Assembly (NCBI RefSeq): GCF_019578655.1
Contig: NC_063264.1
Coordinates: forward strand, 3,224,001-3,288,000
Direction: 5' to 3'
DNA from: Ricinus communis
Taxonomy: Eukaryota; Streptophyta; Magnoliopsida; Malpighiales; Euphorbiaceae
DNA: 64,000 nucleotides
Position numbers and translations under genes: made by a program. Shown in pieces: positions 1 through 13,174 of this stretch (within the stretch, counting starts at the first letter, position 1; every line of letters begins with the position of its first letter). The notes beneath the pieces are model-generated. The model worked only from the letters and a program-made list of their open reading frames with translations. It did not search any database and was not told the DNA's origin.

Positions 1-1903
1 TCTTTTGTTTATATTTTATAGTAAGTATTTTCATCCTAAAACTATTTACAATAATTTCTATAACAAAAAAAAACCCTAAATTGAAATGCACCTGTAAATC
101 ATAACTAAACCTAATATGAGACTTAGTGGGTAATTGGAGATAAAATAGTTTGAAAAACCTTATGAATTATATCTAAACGTAACTAATATAAAACCATTCG
201 TGCATTTACTAACTATTTCATTCAATAGTTAACTTAAATTTATTTTATGAGAATTAAAAATTAACAGTTATACAATTATATTAAAATTTTTAAAATAATA
301 TTTTGCAAGCTCTTCACAAAATGCCAAACCAACCTAGAGGGCAGGTAAAGTTAACAACAGTTTTTGCTTGCCTTATTGGGAAGCTAACTAATTTTGTTTT
401 TTATCGTTAATTAAACTAGCATGAGTACAACGCGAACCTTAATTCTGTCCCAACTACAGTTCTTAAACTCCTCTTTTACCAACTTACTTAAAAAAAAAAA
501 AAAAAAAAAAGTAAATTGAAAAAAACCACAACAAGAGTAATTAATTTGCCATATAATAAATTGCTACATCTTGACAAAGATTGTTTTTAGATGCCATAAA
601 ATTAATTTATTATATAATTCATTGCAAAAATTCATTGTTTTGAAATTTAAGTCATTAATTAAATAGTATAAAATTCATAGTTATAGTATCTCGGAAAAAT
701 AAATCTTTTAATGATAAAATTTAAACACCTACTTCTGAAATGGCTTCAAAAATTAAATATTTAATAACAAATCAATACTTAATAATATAAAATATATGAT
801 AATATATATTCAAAAATGAAATATACACACTCATACATGCCAACAACAACTAAAAGCATCATTGAAAACATCCCTAATGGTGCTTTTTATTTCAAAGAAC
901 ATAATTTCTATTATGAATAGCATCTTAAAAAATATTCACATATAAAGAGAAATATTTTATTTAAAAGTAAAATTTAGCTCTCTATATTGACTCTCTACTT
1001 TATATTTAAAGAATAAAGAGTGCATTAGAGTACTATTTTATGATAGGACTCTTTAAGATAAAAAGTTTCACATATAAAGAGTGCACTAGAGATGCTCTAA
1101 CAAGTTTTTATTACACAGTTCATACATATAAATTATGAGCTCGTAACTATTAGCAACTATTTCGGCTACTAATAGAGAACCAAGTCAGCTCTTAATCTTC
1201 TTTCTTTTCCCAAAAGAAAATAACACAATGAAAGAAATGTTGACTAAATTTCATGTTGTTTATTATTATTTAACATAATTAGTATCTCATTTATTATTCT
1301 AAATCAAGCCATACAAAATGATGAAATATAGCAACCATAGAAAAAGCATACACAAAGATCACAGCATTTGAAATTTTGTCAAGTTGTCGATTAGATAAGG
1401 ATGAGCAATGCTCTCACTTTGATTAGTGCATGGAGCATGTATGCACAATCATGCAGGGTTAGTAATGCAAATATTCAACTCATTCGCATTAGTTCAGGTG
1501 TAGAAATTGATAGATAACAACCACATGGATATGATGGTCCAAGCAGCAGCAGTTCAGAGCTCTAAAAGCATCCAATAATCAATTTGGATTAGAAGATAAC
1601 CTTAGGATCAGACTCATCCATTGGAGGATCAAATTATACATAAGGATTTGCTGCATCTTTCACATTGGCAAGTGTCAAATAAAGCTTTGGATCACTTAAT
1701 TCATTGATAGGATAAGCTTAGCATGTCGAGTAAACTGCATCTTTCAAACTGTCTCTATTTGTGTATCCAACTCTCTGATATTTACAGAATCTCTCTCCTC
1801 TCTCCGTAATTTTTGTAAGCTACAGTCAAGAAAAAAGCGTACCATATTCAGCGCAGGCAGAAGCAATGCTTGAGAAGTGAATTGTATGTTGAGCATCCCA
1901 CAT
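1..1903. other. AT-rich intergenic region
   Basis: No gene is visible on either strand. The stretch is strongly AT-rich, has a poly-A run near 489-510, and contains one probable degraded MITE (listed separately). The part just before 1904 is likely the 3' UTR and downstream region of the minus-strand folate transporter. Confidence 0.6.
855..1105. mobile_element. probable degraded MITE
   Basis: The right end reads, in reverse complement, as a motif beginning TTAGAGCATCTCTAGTGCAC, a typical terminal motif of plant MITEs. The left end (about 867-897) carries a degenerate inverted copy (catccctaatggtgcttttt). The interior repeats the words 'aaagagtgcattagag' and 'aaagagtgcactagag'. There is no coding capacity. 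A target-site duplication could not be fixed, so the superfamily is open; TTA-type ends would fit PIF/Harbinger. Confidence 0.4.
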
Positions 1904-4900
1904 TCAACTAGACTTCATCTCAATATCTCCACCCTCCTCCGCGATGGTATCAGAAGTATCGGGAGGAAGAAGCCCCAAGAGTGGCAAGGGCAGCAATGAG
2001 CTGAGATTGCAGAGAATGATCAAAGAGGCTAAATTGCCAAAGCTGTCCTTTGTAATCCCAAAAACCTGGGTAAGACCAGCACCAATCAGCCCTCCAAGAA
2101 CGCTTCCTCCATTTGATATTGACATGAGAGTTGCAAAAAGTGTTGCTTCCATTCCTTCTGGACATAACTTCGCTGCTAACACCAGAACAGGCATGAATGA
2201 AGCCTAAAAAAGAACAGAAAGTTAGCAATTTTCCACTAATGGGCTTTTAAGAGACACATTTGATAGTAGTCACAGGCATGCTTCACAAATATAACTCAAA
2301 TTATGATATCAACTGCAATGCAGCAGTTGTAAGGGCTAAAAAATCACCTCTTCTGGGTATAAGAGACCGCAAACAGTATGAGTAATATAGTTAAGAAAAA
2401 AATAAGGTAAGAGAAATAATAAATCACCTGAGCAAGAACTGTTAGAATCAAAGAATCCCCAATTGCAAACCATTCATCACTTATACCAAATTGTCGATTA
2501 AGTCCAGTAACAAGGAAAACCTGAGCCAGAAATACAATAAGAAACAATGTCACAATTAAATGTCTATAAAACAACTAATTCATAGGTGAGCCTAGACTAC
2601 AGATAAATCACAACACTAACCTGAGTCATTCCAAGAGCTGTACCACTTATGGTAGTAAAAACAAAAATCTTCCGTAGTGGAACATTTTTCAGAAATCCGT
2701 TGTATAGTCCAACCCCAGCCAATGATGCAATTGAAGTAACTAGCTTGACACGTCCTAGAAATTCTGGGGTGAAGCCAAGTTTATTTGTGCTGAAAATGAA
2801 GATTATGTCGTTGCAGATTATGTAGATGTTGCAGTCAATAGAATTTCCAACAGCCATGAAACAAAATTAAAGGATAAATGACAATATTCAGTGCTCCACA
2901 TACGTGAAGTAAAACATAGCAGAGTCTGAATGCGGTGTTGCCTGCCAAAGGAAAATAAATAGTGTTGGAAGAAATACGTTCGGCTGCTTTACTGCATCCC
3001 ACAACTGAATAATATGCTGCTTTGAGCTTTCAAGAAAACCATTTCCACCTAAAGTAAGATTTTGTCCTCTTATTGGACCAAGAATACGCTGTTCTTTCAC
3101 AAGAACAGCAACTCCAGAAGTAAGCAGTGGCAGCAATGCCGTTACGCCAAAAACAAACCTGAGATAATAAAATCAGAACTCAAAATGATATATAATTATA
3201 CTTGAATGTCACCAGCACTATATTATTAAATTTATGCACGGCCGCCTCAAATACCTTACACCATAAGCACCCACCAGAGAGCCACTAAAGTAGGAGCTCA
3301 CAATGCCACCGAAAGCTGAAGAACCCCAACATAAAGATTGAAGAGATCCAGACATGCTTTGTGACTCACCGCGTGCCCTCTCCACCACCATGGAATCAAC
3401 AACCTATCCATTGTCAATTTTTGAAGACAATTAGTGAGGATGATCAGAATGAATAGGACAACATAAAGTGCAATGCCCAAGTCTCCAAGACTTGGGGGGA
3501 GAAAATGCTTTCTAGAAAACAAATGCGCACAAAAGAGCAGAAACGTATGCAAGTACTAGTGTGCGTGTGCATGCATTTTTTGTGTGAGGGAGAGAGAGAG
3601 AGATATAAAGAAAAACACATTAAAACAAAATTCGGATAAAAGATCAAAGGCACACCAGCGACTAAACTTTCAAAAATTATATGCATCGCCTATCTGATGC
3701 TTGTCTCTCTGCCACTTAACTATGGACTTCCATCCAGGTATTGTCGGAAGCAATCATCAAAATAATTCACAGCTTATATTTCTCATCAAAGAGACGCATG
3801 TGATGTGCGTCTACATTGAAAGACGCACAAATCACCTACGTGTCTTTAGGCAATTGTTTTCAAGGAAAAAAATCCGAAAACCTTTACCAACAAGACAGAC
3901 ATAGAATTCTTATTAATTTTTGGTAAGCATGCAGAAGCAAACACATCCTAAAGACCATTCAAACACCCAAGAGGGTTAATAAAACCTGATCTTGTAATTC
4001 CTTACCTGATCAACAGAGAAACTACTCCAGAGAAACTAGTCCATGATACTCTTGAATCATGTACTAGGACCAAAAATAACATGTCGGTAAGGACACCTAT
4101 CTCTATAGGAGGTGAAGTTAGATAACAAATGCTCCTAAAAGCTAAGGAATAAAGAACATTGTGGGCAGTTATATGAGAATTTAAGTGGTAGCATGTGTTA
4201 ACTAAATGTGTATGATTGCAGAAACCTTGGGCATTTGAGCACATAACTGCCCGTTTTTGTGTCTAACTTTCATAATAACCCGCAATCTTAAGTTTACTAA
4301 AACAGATATGGGGCTTGATAGAATTGATAAGTTTTAAATGCCTAATTTCCAATTCTTTCATAGATATTTCCAGACATGTGAAGCCACTTCTTTTAATGAC
4401 CAATTCAAATGACAGCATCACCAAAGCTAATAAAACATCTTTATTCAGTTAATCTGGCAAGAATCACTGGTTCCATGACGAGTAACGCATTAACCAACCT
4501 AAAACAGGTTCACAACTCTTTCCAACCATATTAACAAATTCAGAAAGTTGAAGATACTCACAACATCTGAGAAGGCAACAGAAAGTGACCCAAGAAGAAT
4601 ACAGAAAGCAGCGCCATACTTGCTATCAACAAAGATAGCCATCAAGCTCCAAGAGAGTGCACCAAGAAGTCCAGAAAGAACCAAGTACGATCTTCTCCGA
4701 TAACCGAAAAGTGGAACAGAATCACTGCAACAACACCAAGAGATTCATCAAAAGAGAAGTATAGATAACAAACATTGAATTACGAGTTTACAAAGAGCAA
4801 AAGTAAAAAAAAAAGAAAAAAGAAAAAAAAAAAGGACTCCCACCTAATAAATCCATAAAGAGGTTTGACAAGCCATGGTAGTGCAGAAAAACCAGATATC

Positions 4901-5996
4901 ACAGCTGTCTAGTCAACCATGTAGATTGTCAGTCCTTGAAAGCATAAATTAAAACAAGACTACTCATCATGATTTTAAACTTCCCATTCTTACATACATA
5001 GTATCTGGGAAGTCTAGAAATGCAATAATTCAGTTGAACTGAATTCCTTTTAGTCAATTTTCATGTTTGGAAAGTTCATAGTTCCAAGCTTCCAATTTTT
5101 TCAATTCAAATAGATTTTGAAATAAATGAAATCATTTTAAAGTGACATGATCTTGAATGATCCAAACAAGGCGTGTTTGGAAAGTTTAAAAAGGCAAGAA
5201 CTCAGTTCAATTGGATTCCAATTATTCAATTATCAAGTTTAGATAGGCCATGGTTGCTAGAAATTAATTCTTTCAACTTCAAAAAAAAAAAAATAGAAAG
5301 AAATGAATCATGCTACAAAAATAACAAAATTTGGTCAGAATCTAATTGAATTAAATTAAACTCTTGCACATGATTGAATTGTAGCACATCAAATCCACAA
5401 TAATCTATCTCGCTACAATGACGTAATTAAAAAAGAATGAAAAAGAAGGCATACCTCAGCAGGATCTAAATGCAAATCATCTTTTAAATAGAAACTGACA
5501 GCAAGTCTAGAAAGCCCTAAAACACCTTGAACAAAATACACCATTGCGACTGCCACATTATCGGGCGACAATTCCACACCAAAACATTTCAGTCTGCCAC
5601 TACTCATTTTCCTATTTTTACGCACGCCACTATAACTTCCCTCTTCTTCCACCTCACTCCTTGCCACCATTTCGCCTTTACCGGTACCTTTCCAAAACCA
5701 TAATTAAACACAGATTATATTTTTTAAGAAAAATTATTATGATTAAGTATTTGATTAACACGTTTCAGCAACTCACTATTTTCCGAAATCAAAAGCGACG
5801 TCTCATCGCTTCTCTCCCGCCGGTGAGACGGCATAGCCATCGCTATCGCCGGTTTCCGTTTAGACCTCCGCCTAGAAATGATACAGAGAGGTTTTTCCCG
5901 GTGAAGATGGCAGGGAGCAGAAAAGGAGGTGGTAAAGAAGAAAGATAGATTTTGAGAGGGTAAGTTTGGGACTAAAGTAAAATTTATTGAAGCCAT
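1904..5996 (-). CDS. FBT1: folate-biopterin transporter, chloroplastic (BT1 family)
   Basis: Nine exons in minus-strand order: 5777-5996, 5455-5687, 4844-4908, 4562-4724, 3255-3403, 2904-3158, 2621-2789, 2428-2520, 1904-2203. They sum to 1647 nt (548 aa plus stop), close to the roughly 560 aa of the Arabidopsis protein, and every junction is GT-AG with consistent phase. The N-terminus is rich in Ser and Arg with few acids, as expected of a chloroplast transit peptide. The mature part has the BT1-family signatures [52 protein letters not shown] and NGGSVLGG, spread over about 12 hydrophobic helices. The family carries folates and pterins across the plastid envelope. Start chosen as the first ATG before the transit-like stretch; intron 1 (89 bp) uses the strong donor GTGAGT. 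Introns 2 and 4 are long and hold AT-rich repeats. Confidence 0.93.
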
Positions 5997-8121
5997 TAAA
6001 ATAATTACTGAAAGCCTTTTTAACTGGTCAACAACTGCTACTTAAAGTGGTACTTGTTAGTTGGGTTCGAAATGACTTTAATATCCTCATGTGTGTTCTT
6101 GAAGATAAAAGCCGTTAGTGTATTGACACGTAACTTAACCGTCGGCCGTGGGAATTTTTGGGCTAAAATACGGGCCAGACGCATCCCGCGGACAATTATT
6201 CGTAGATATGGGCCATTTTGTAAGGTTCTTTTGTACGAATTAGGCCCAATACAAATAAGTGAAATTTAAATCTAGAAATGAATGGTTAATTTTGTGAGAA
6301 CACAAGTGCAGAAGTCAAATGTGATAGAAGAGAAGTAAAATTACTGTAATAAGAGCTTGAAACTCGGGAAGACCACTTATTGATCAAGGAAACCAGAGTT
6401 GCAAAACTTGTTTAGAAACATAAACACAAGGGAATAGTTATATTAGAATTGCTAACATTTATATTAAGCTTGGAGGGAGAATTAACATGACTATCATAAA
6501 AGATTATCTATTGACTCTATTCGTTGTTGTTCTGTTATTATTTAATTGAACCCAACTCTCTAAATTTTGATTATTCTATTAACCACAAGGATGAATACAT
6601 ATATATATATTCATATTATGTATGTATTTACCATATAAAGGTAGCTTAACTGTCTTCTAGATATGTATTTTAGTGTATGGGATGTCACAGTCTCGCATTG
6701 AAATTTACTATTAAGAAACTTACCAGCCAATAGTCAACAAGGAAGTTGAGGGTGATATGACAAATGAGTGCGACTGATGAAAGTCACCGATTTTGGTAAT
6801 CAGTTTTAGAGTAATAGAAGAGAAAAACTATTGGAGTTAGAGTAAACACTGAATATAGTTTTGATTGATGTTAATGTTATCAATTATTATTTGAAAAATT
6901 ATTTTAACACGTCATTAATTAAGATATTATTTAGGATATATGATCTTCAAATCTTATGCGCCACATACCACTTTATTTTATTATCTGTTTGGTTTGTGTG
7001 CGGCTCCAATTTAAGGCAATAATTCCAACCCACACCAACCTGTTTATTAACCAATGATTAGGTAAGAAACTTAATTAAAATACCAATTCCAGATAATAAA
7101 CGTAATTTAAGATATACCACTTTCGATATGGAAATTAGTATGTACATCTATAACCCATTTGCTCTTGATAAAAGTAAAAAGAAAAAAATGGTTGCATTTT
7201 GCATAAAACAAAGGGGAAGAGAACCAATTCTGTATGGCCTATAAAGAGGGTTAAGTGAGAAAATGAGAAGCAGTGGCACTGGGCAAGACAGCAATGATAG
7301 AAGATGTAAAATTCTCAAAGTTTCAAATGAGAGGAGGAACCAATGGTCCCAAATTTTGATTCTAAAATAAGGCGTTATCCACTACCATTCTGTTTCTGTG
7401 CTAGGCAGGCAGGACCGCTTTGTCTGCCTCAATCCTCCACATCTTGACTCGTATCAGTGGAGTTTCTATGCTTTTGCATGTGTATTTTAAAGTTTTCCCC
7501 ATTATAACCAGAAAGAGAAGGGGAAAAAGAAAAGAAAAGAAAAAAAAGGGTCTTTCTCAGTTAAACTCTCATACACACATGTATACATTTTACTGTATTT
7601 CCCATTTCCCACTCAGTCTAATTAAACTTTCTTATTTACTAATCTAGTAATCTACATATTAATTAATGGATAAGTTTATTTGTACTTTCTTTTTGTTTTC
7701 CTCTACCGTCTTGATAGATTAGATTGCTCACAAGCCAACAGTTTCATGCATCTAGAAAATGAAAAAAAACAACAGATAGACATAAGCAGTGTTCCAATAT
7801 GGAAGTACACACGAGATGAAATTCTCAATATAGAGAAGTCTCATAAGGTATTATATTGCTGATGGCAACTTTTGAGTACTTGAAAAGAATCAAAACCAAC
7901 TTTGTGTGTTTGCTTTATGCAGATGCCATATGAAGCTTTTGTTCTAGTATCAAAAAGCTAGCGGTTTGGCCTTTAAAGTCACCTAAAATTCTCCTTTTTT
8001 TCTCTCTGGGTTTAAAAAACTTGAATCACAATTAACTAACTTATGTAAGTCGGGGAAGATGTGAAAACTAAACCCAAAAGATTAATTACATTCATCGTTT
8101 TACTGTCTCTCTTTTCAATTG

Positions 8122-8152
<31 letters not shown>

Positions 8153-9034
8153 CACCAGTAGCAAGCAAACATAGAGCATGTCTCTCACCATCTCCACCAG
8201 TATTTATAAAAGTTTGTAACTTTTTCATTTGTATTGTATTGTTTATGACCCATTAAGCTTCTGATGAATTTATTCAGTGCTAGCCTCAATGTTGCAGCAA
8301 TAGTGTTGGGTAATAATTGAGTATCTAATTTGTAATGTAAATATATATTAAATATCAAAAGTTAAAATTTTTATGCCCCTTTCTCCCATTTAAGAACTTT
8401 AAAAATGTTCATCTGCGAGGATAATAATAATAATATGGATCATTATTCTTTTCCATTACTTATTCTCATAATTATTTTTCTTAATCAAACAATTAGTCGT
8501 GAGATCATTATTGGACAGAGTATAATTCCAACTCATTCAATAATGTAGCCGGTAAAGCTTGACAAAACGAACATAACCAAGACATTAATTCAATTAACAA
8601 AAGTTTTTGAGGGCCTACATATTAAGAAAAAGAAAAGAATCTATTTTAGTTAAGCTTATTGGTTCTTTGTGCTTTACTCACGAGATAATTAGTGTACAAA
8701 ATTAAGAAAAAGATAATGTTAAAGCTTCAGTCATACATCATCACCTTGCCAAACCCAAAAACTGTGGACAAGCTCAAAAGCAATCACCTAAGAAAGTGAA
8801 AATCAATAGAGAAAAAAGAAATTTCTTTATAGAAAGAGTAATAACATTTTCAAGAAAGGGCAGGCGTTCAAGAAACTATCTTTAATTATGCTCGACAATC
8901 ATCTGTCTTGAATTTTACTTGTAATATAATAACTACAAAGCTGTCATCCTGAAGGAAAGAGTTTGGTCTTTTGGGTGCTTGGTTGGCCATTTTGAGGCAA
9001 AAGTAACGAGGAACTAATAGAGATTCTGTGAAAA
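5997..9034. other. intergenic region between the folate transporter and the FLZ gene
   Basis: About 3 kb without a supportable gene. The left part is the promoter and 5' side of the minus-strand transporter; the right part is downstream of the minus-strand FLZ gene. It holds an (ATT)n microsatellite and scattered AT-rich sequence. Short open frames here show no recognisable protein character. Confidence 0.55.
8125..8152. repeat. (ATT)n microsatellite
   Basis: About nine perfect TTA/ATT units. Likely length-polymorphic. Confidence 0.85.
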
Positions 9035-10266
9035 CTATTGTGAACAAGTCCCATAGCCATCTTCATGGTCCAGCTTATCTATTCTCTCCTCTGATAGCAT
9101 TTCCTGGTACCGGCATTCACTGCTGCAAAATGCTTTTTCACCTCTGCAACAGAAATAACCCATTACTTAAGAGGAGAGACAAGCATGGATTTCAAACATG
9201 CAAGAAAAATGATTATGGATCAGGAATTTTACACTGTTGTCAATTTAAACCAATTTTACATATGCAAAAGTTACGACTTCTCTCGTTGCTGCTGCCAAAT
9301 TTTAAGCTAAAAATACCATTTTAGAAGAGAAAGTACTGAGCACGCAAAGTTGCACGTTAATTATGTATCAAAAGAATGGGAAACATTCCATAAATGGCAG
9401 CTTGAAACCAACCTGTACATGTATATGTCTTTTCCCTGCCCAAGATTCTTCTTGCAAGCATAACAGAAGCTTAAGAAATTATCTGATGGATAACTTGAAC
9501 CATCACCCAGAAACCCATTAGTCTGTGTCCTTGAAGTAGAAAACTCAACAACATCACAACAGCTCTCAACAATGTAATCATCAAATATGTGAGTAGTTTT
9601 TGGATTAGGCCCATATGAGATTACACAAGTGTAATCCTCAGATTGCTCCATCTCAATCGCAGAGAGGGATCCATTGAAAACCCCAGGAGAACTCGAAGTA
9701 TCTATACTCGAATTGGCTGAACCACATACTGATTTCTTAACAGGAGAATGAGATAGCCCAGAAGAGGATGAACCCAACTGAGAATGCCTTGTTTTGATGC
9801 CAAAATCAGCAGGAGATTTGGGAGATTGATCTGTTGGTGAAACGGGCAAAGGAGGAACTTGGATCTTTAGCTGTGACCCGAAAAGAACCATTCTGCTCTC
9901 GGGTTTTGATAAATTGGAATCCGTTTTATCATCATAATTAAGAGCATCAACAATGGCAAGACCAATGCCTTTTGAGTCAAGCTTGTCCCAGGTGCGCTTA
10001 GTATCAGATTCTTGGGTTTTAGGGGTGAGGTTTTGGTCTGGCAAGAAAGGATTTCTGAAACCAGAAAAGGGTTTGCTATCAAGAATTGAAGTTGGACTCA
10101 TGACCGACTCCGTTGTTTCAGAGAAATTCTTGAAACTGAAACCTGTAAACAATCTTGGAAAAGAAGTGGGTTTTCTATATTTTTCTGTTGGAGACAAAAT
10201 TGAGCTGTAATCTGCCATTAGAACTTGCTTACTGCTTGATACTCTTGATCTCTTTCTTATCATCAC
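9035..10266 (-). CDS. FCS-like zinc finger (FLZ/DUF581) protein
   Basis: Two coding exons (9413-10266 and 9035-9143) joined across a 269-bp intron give 963 nt, 320 aa. The intron interrupts the Arg codon of YMYR|GEK, the usual position in this family. The C-terminus carries the FLZ finger: CYAC near residue 267, the linker KKNLGQGKDIYMYRGEKAF, then FCSSECR, followed by a short acidic tail. The long N-terminal part is low-complexity and Ser/Pro-rich and begins with the basic motif RKRSR, typical of FLZ proteins. Plant FLZ proteins are adaptors that bind the SnRK1 energy-sensing kinase; that role comes from the family, not from this sequence. Two adjacent Met codons open the frame and the first was taken. 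The 5' UTR probably continues upstream across 10380-10500, perhaps with an intron. Confidence 0.9.
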
Positions 10267-11566
10267 TTAAAATATATTCCTATCTCCCCACCGCGAACAG
10301 AGCCTGAATCCTAACACCAAATTAAAAGACTTGTTTACTAGAAATTTAACTAAAGACAGTAAAAGACGGAGAGGAGAAGATATTTACCAGGAGAAGATTG
10401 TGTTTTTACCCAGAAATAGCCATTGATTCCAAGACTTTTAAGATCAACACAGACTTCAAGCTCCAAAATCAAAACAGGAAGAAATTCGAGAACTCGTGAT
10501 TTGGTTGGAAGTGTTTAAACTATGGGAAGAGAGGCCAAAGAGTGATGCTAGCTAGTATAGTCAAAGCTACAATCTTTATTTAACTCGGAACAAAATCCAT
10601 GCACATCTGTCTCTGCGTCTCTCTTTGTGCTATGGCTTTATGAAATGCATTTCTTTAAAGCACAGACACAAACCAAAAACTCCAAACGAAAAAGGAAAAG
10701 AAAAACCAAAGAAGACACTTTTTCCCCGATTTTCTCGCTCTCCTTTTTTTTTTCTTCCTCAAAACCTCATGAGCAAGAATCACTGAGCTTACAGAGCCAG
10801 ACATGCAAGAAGGCCCTCACGAGTCATGATCAAGAGACCAGACGTGCATGCACCAGACACCCAACAGCAGTAGTAGCAGAACAAAGGTTTTGTATTTTTG
10901 TTTTACCCCTTTTCTTTCTCTCTTTTTTTTCTTTTCTTTTTTTGGGCTTTTCCTCTTTTTCAATCTCTAACTAATTAAGGCTTTTGTAATGCATAAATTA
11001 CAAAAATAAATAGCACAAGAGTAGATGATTTATAATCATCATCAAAGAGAAGCTCATCAAATTCGAAGCTTAAGAAGCAGACAAAACACCCAGTTGAGGA
11101 ACCCAAGAAACACACAATTTAAAGAACCCAATGCATGAAACCAAAAACAAAAGGAAAGAAGGGGAAAAAAAAAAAGACTGGTTAAACGGTGAATGGGAAA
11201 TACCGGAGACACTATTACTCTCTTTTCCACCTCTTTTTATCTTTTACTTCACTTTTTGGTCCCTTTCAACCCCACTATATCAGTCATTCCATCATCAGAC
11301 CTGAAAAATCGCCATGAATTTGCAGAGAGGACAGTGAAAGTGAAGAGAGAGAGGGAGAGTGAAAGAAATAAAGAAAGCTCGTGGGATTGAGGAGGTTGGT
11401 TGGGTGATCTTAAAAGGGAGTGTGTGTGCATGGAAATTAGTGGATTTGATAAAACCACCACTACTGCTACTGCTACTGTTACTACTCTCCTATCTGCTGT
11501 CGTTGGCTACAAATGGCAGTTTTTTCCACGTTGGTTTTATGCGAAGAAGTGCCTTAGCTATTTCTC

Positions 11567-11618
<52 letters not shown>

Positions 11619-12457
11619 CTGAAACTATGGATTTTTTTTTTAACAGTGGAACTTTTAAAATGATGATGAATGATGGGTTTTCTTCCTCTCATCACCATCG
11701 TCGTCACTGGACATGAGAATATTATAATAAACACAAACTGAAAGGCTGACGAGACTGCCCAACCGTACCAACCAAGACCCTATGATATAATTCAATTTGG
11801 TTTGGCTTGCTATGGACAAATTATATTCCATTAATTTAAAAAAAGAAATGATCTTGTTTCCTTGCAATATTTATCCCCATGTTCTAGTTACCAAGTGTTG
11901 GCTACCTTCAGCAGAAAAAATGGTTAATACCTTAGTAAAAGCATATATAGCACTAATAATTAATTGCACAACTGAGGAGTAATATTCATCTGTAAGATCA
12001 TGTGTAAGAATTGAAGATTTTATTGAATGGTGCGAGATATTATAGAATTCCTAATTTTGGGGGATAAAAACATCAAATTTACCATAATTTTAAGGTTACT
12101 TTTGGTTCATGAGCAGGGAAAGCCTTATATCCCATGATACGAGTACTTAAACAGAAAGTTAGAGAATAACAGTTAACACGGAGAATCTAGAGGGCCCCGT
12201 TCCGAAATGATGAGTTCTACAGTGTCAATGATGGCCACTCGTCACGTTTTACTATGCACTACACACAGACACTGGCCCACACCACACTTCACTACACTTC
12301 TACCTTTTACCATCTCCTATGTCTTGTATTTAAATTTATTTTAGTTAATTTCCCAAACATTGTAATTTTCATCGTGAACATTATTATAAAGAAGCTAACT
12401 GTTTAACCAAGTAGCAAAACCAGGAAAAAAAAAAAAAGAAATACTTTAGCAGATGAA
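10267..12457. other. intergenic region upstream of the FLZ gene
   Basis: Contains the 5' leader and promoter of the minus-strand FLZ gene, long pyrimidine/purine-biased stretches and a (CT)n tract. Open frames here are low-complexity and I see no gene. Confidence 0.5.
11571..11610. repeat. (TC)n microsatellite
   Basis: An uninterrupted 40-bp TC dinucleotide run. Open frames crossing it (Leu-Ser repeats) are artefacts. Confidence 0.9.
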
Positions 12458-12530
12458 CACGCTCGGTGGGACTCGAACCCACAATCGTCTGATTAGAAGT
12501 CAGACGCCTTATCCATTAGGCCACGAGCGC
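12458..12530 (-). tRNA. tRNA-Arg (anticodon UCU)
   Basis: A 73-nt cloverleaf reads on the minus strand. The acceptor stem is GCGCTCG paired with CGAGCGT (first pair G-U), with discriminator G. The D-arm region is TGGCCTAATGGATAAGGCG, the anticodon stem-loop is TCTGA-CTTCTAA-TCAGA with anticodon TCT, and the T arm is GTGGG-TTCGAGT-CCCAC. The A-box (TGGCCTAATGG) and B-box (GGTTCGAGTCC) internal promoters are present. No intron. A poly-T run about 25 bp downstream on the minus strand is a plausible Pol III terminator. Confidence 0.97.
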
Positions 12531-12892
12531 TGCTTGTTTTGATTCCCAAAACAACTCCATTCATTATTCTAATTTCTAGTTTTAAGACTTTCTTTTAAAA
12601 TTTTAATTTTTAGAAAGAGATTTAAATATATATTTTATTGAATATACCTTTTTAATACTCCAACAATAATTTTCAGATTTTATAATAAAAATCCAGTCTA
12701 ATTATCTAGAAAAGTTTTTAACTTTTCACTTAACAAGTCTAACTAATTTATTTATTTTTAAATAAATTTAAATATAATTTTCTTTATTCAACATAATTTT
12801 TCGAAAAACAGAGAATTGGCAATTTTGATTGTTTGACGACTACATGTAATTTTCTTTTAAAATTAAAAAAAAAATTAATTAACATTTCATGC

Positions 12893-13174
12893 TCACTCAA
12901 CTCCCATTTGAATTAAAAAGACGTCGAGTCTTATCAATTTTTCTTCTTCTTTCTTGAAACAATTAGGATTTCTGATCATTTCCAGAACCAAATCCATGCT
13001 CATTTCCTTGTCCATCGTCTTGACCACCTCAACATATTCTTGCCAGTTTGCGGGTCTCCAAACAAAGTCTCTTTCACAAGTTGCGTTTCTCCAATTCCTA
13101 AACCCCAATATATTAACCTTTAGTGCAATGATTAAAGTCTCATTTCTTTTTTTTCTTCCCGAATGAAACATCAA
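12893..13174 (-). CDS. unrecognised 93-aa open frame (doubtful)
   Basis: The frame has an amino-acid mix that looks like protein, for example NWRNATCERDFVWRPANWQ, with several Trp and charged residues and little low complexity. I do not recognise a family, and there is no clear promoter or splice context. It could be a genuine small gene, an exon remnant of a lost gene, or chance. Confidence 0.15.
   Translation of the reverse strand: MMFHSGRKKRNETLIIALKVNILGFRNWRNATCERDFVWRPANWQEYVEVVKTMDKEMSMDLVLEMIRNPNCFKKEEEKLIRLDVFLIQMGVE

Noticed and set aside
3701..3904. Open frame on the plus strand inside the folate transporter
   Set aside because: Lies in a long intron of the minus-strand gene and has no recognisable protein features.
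4980..5260. Two similar 'tgtttggaaagtt' segments in intron 2 of the folate transporter, possibly a MITE
   Set aside because: Ends and target duplication could not be defined; similarity is short and AT-rich.
11359..11663. Leu/Ser-rich open frames
   Set aside because: Their length comes from the (TC)n microsatellite, which is open in several frames.
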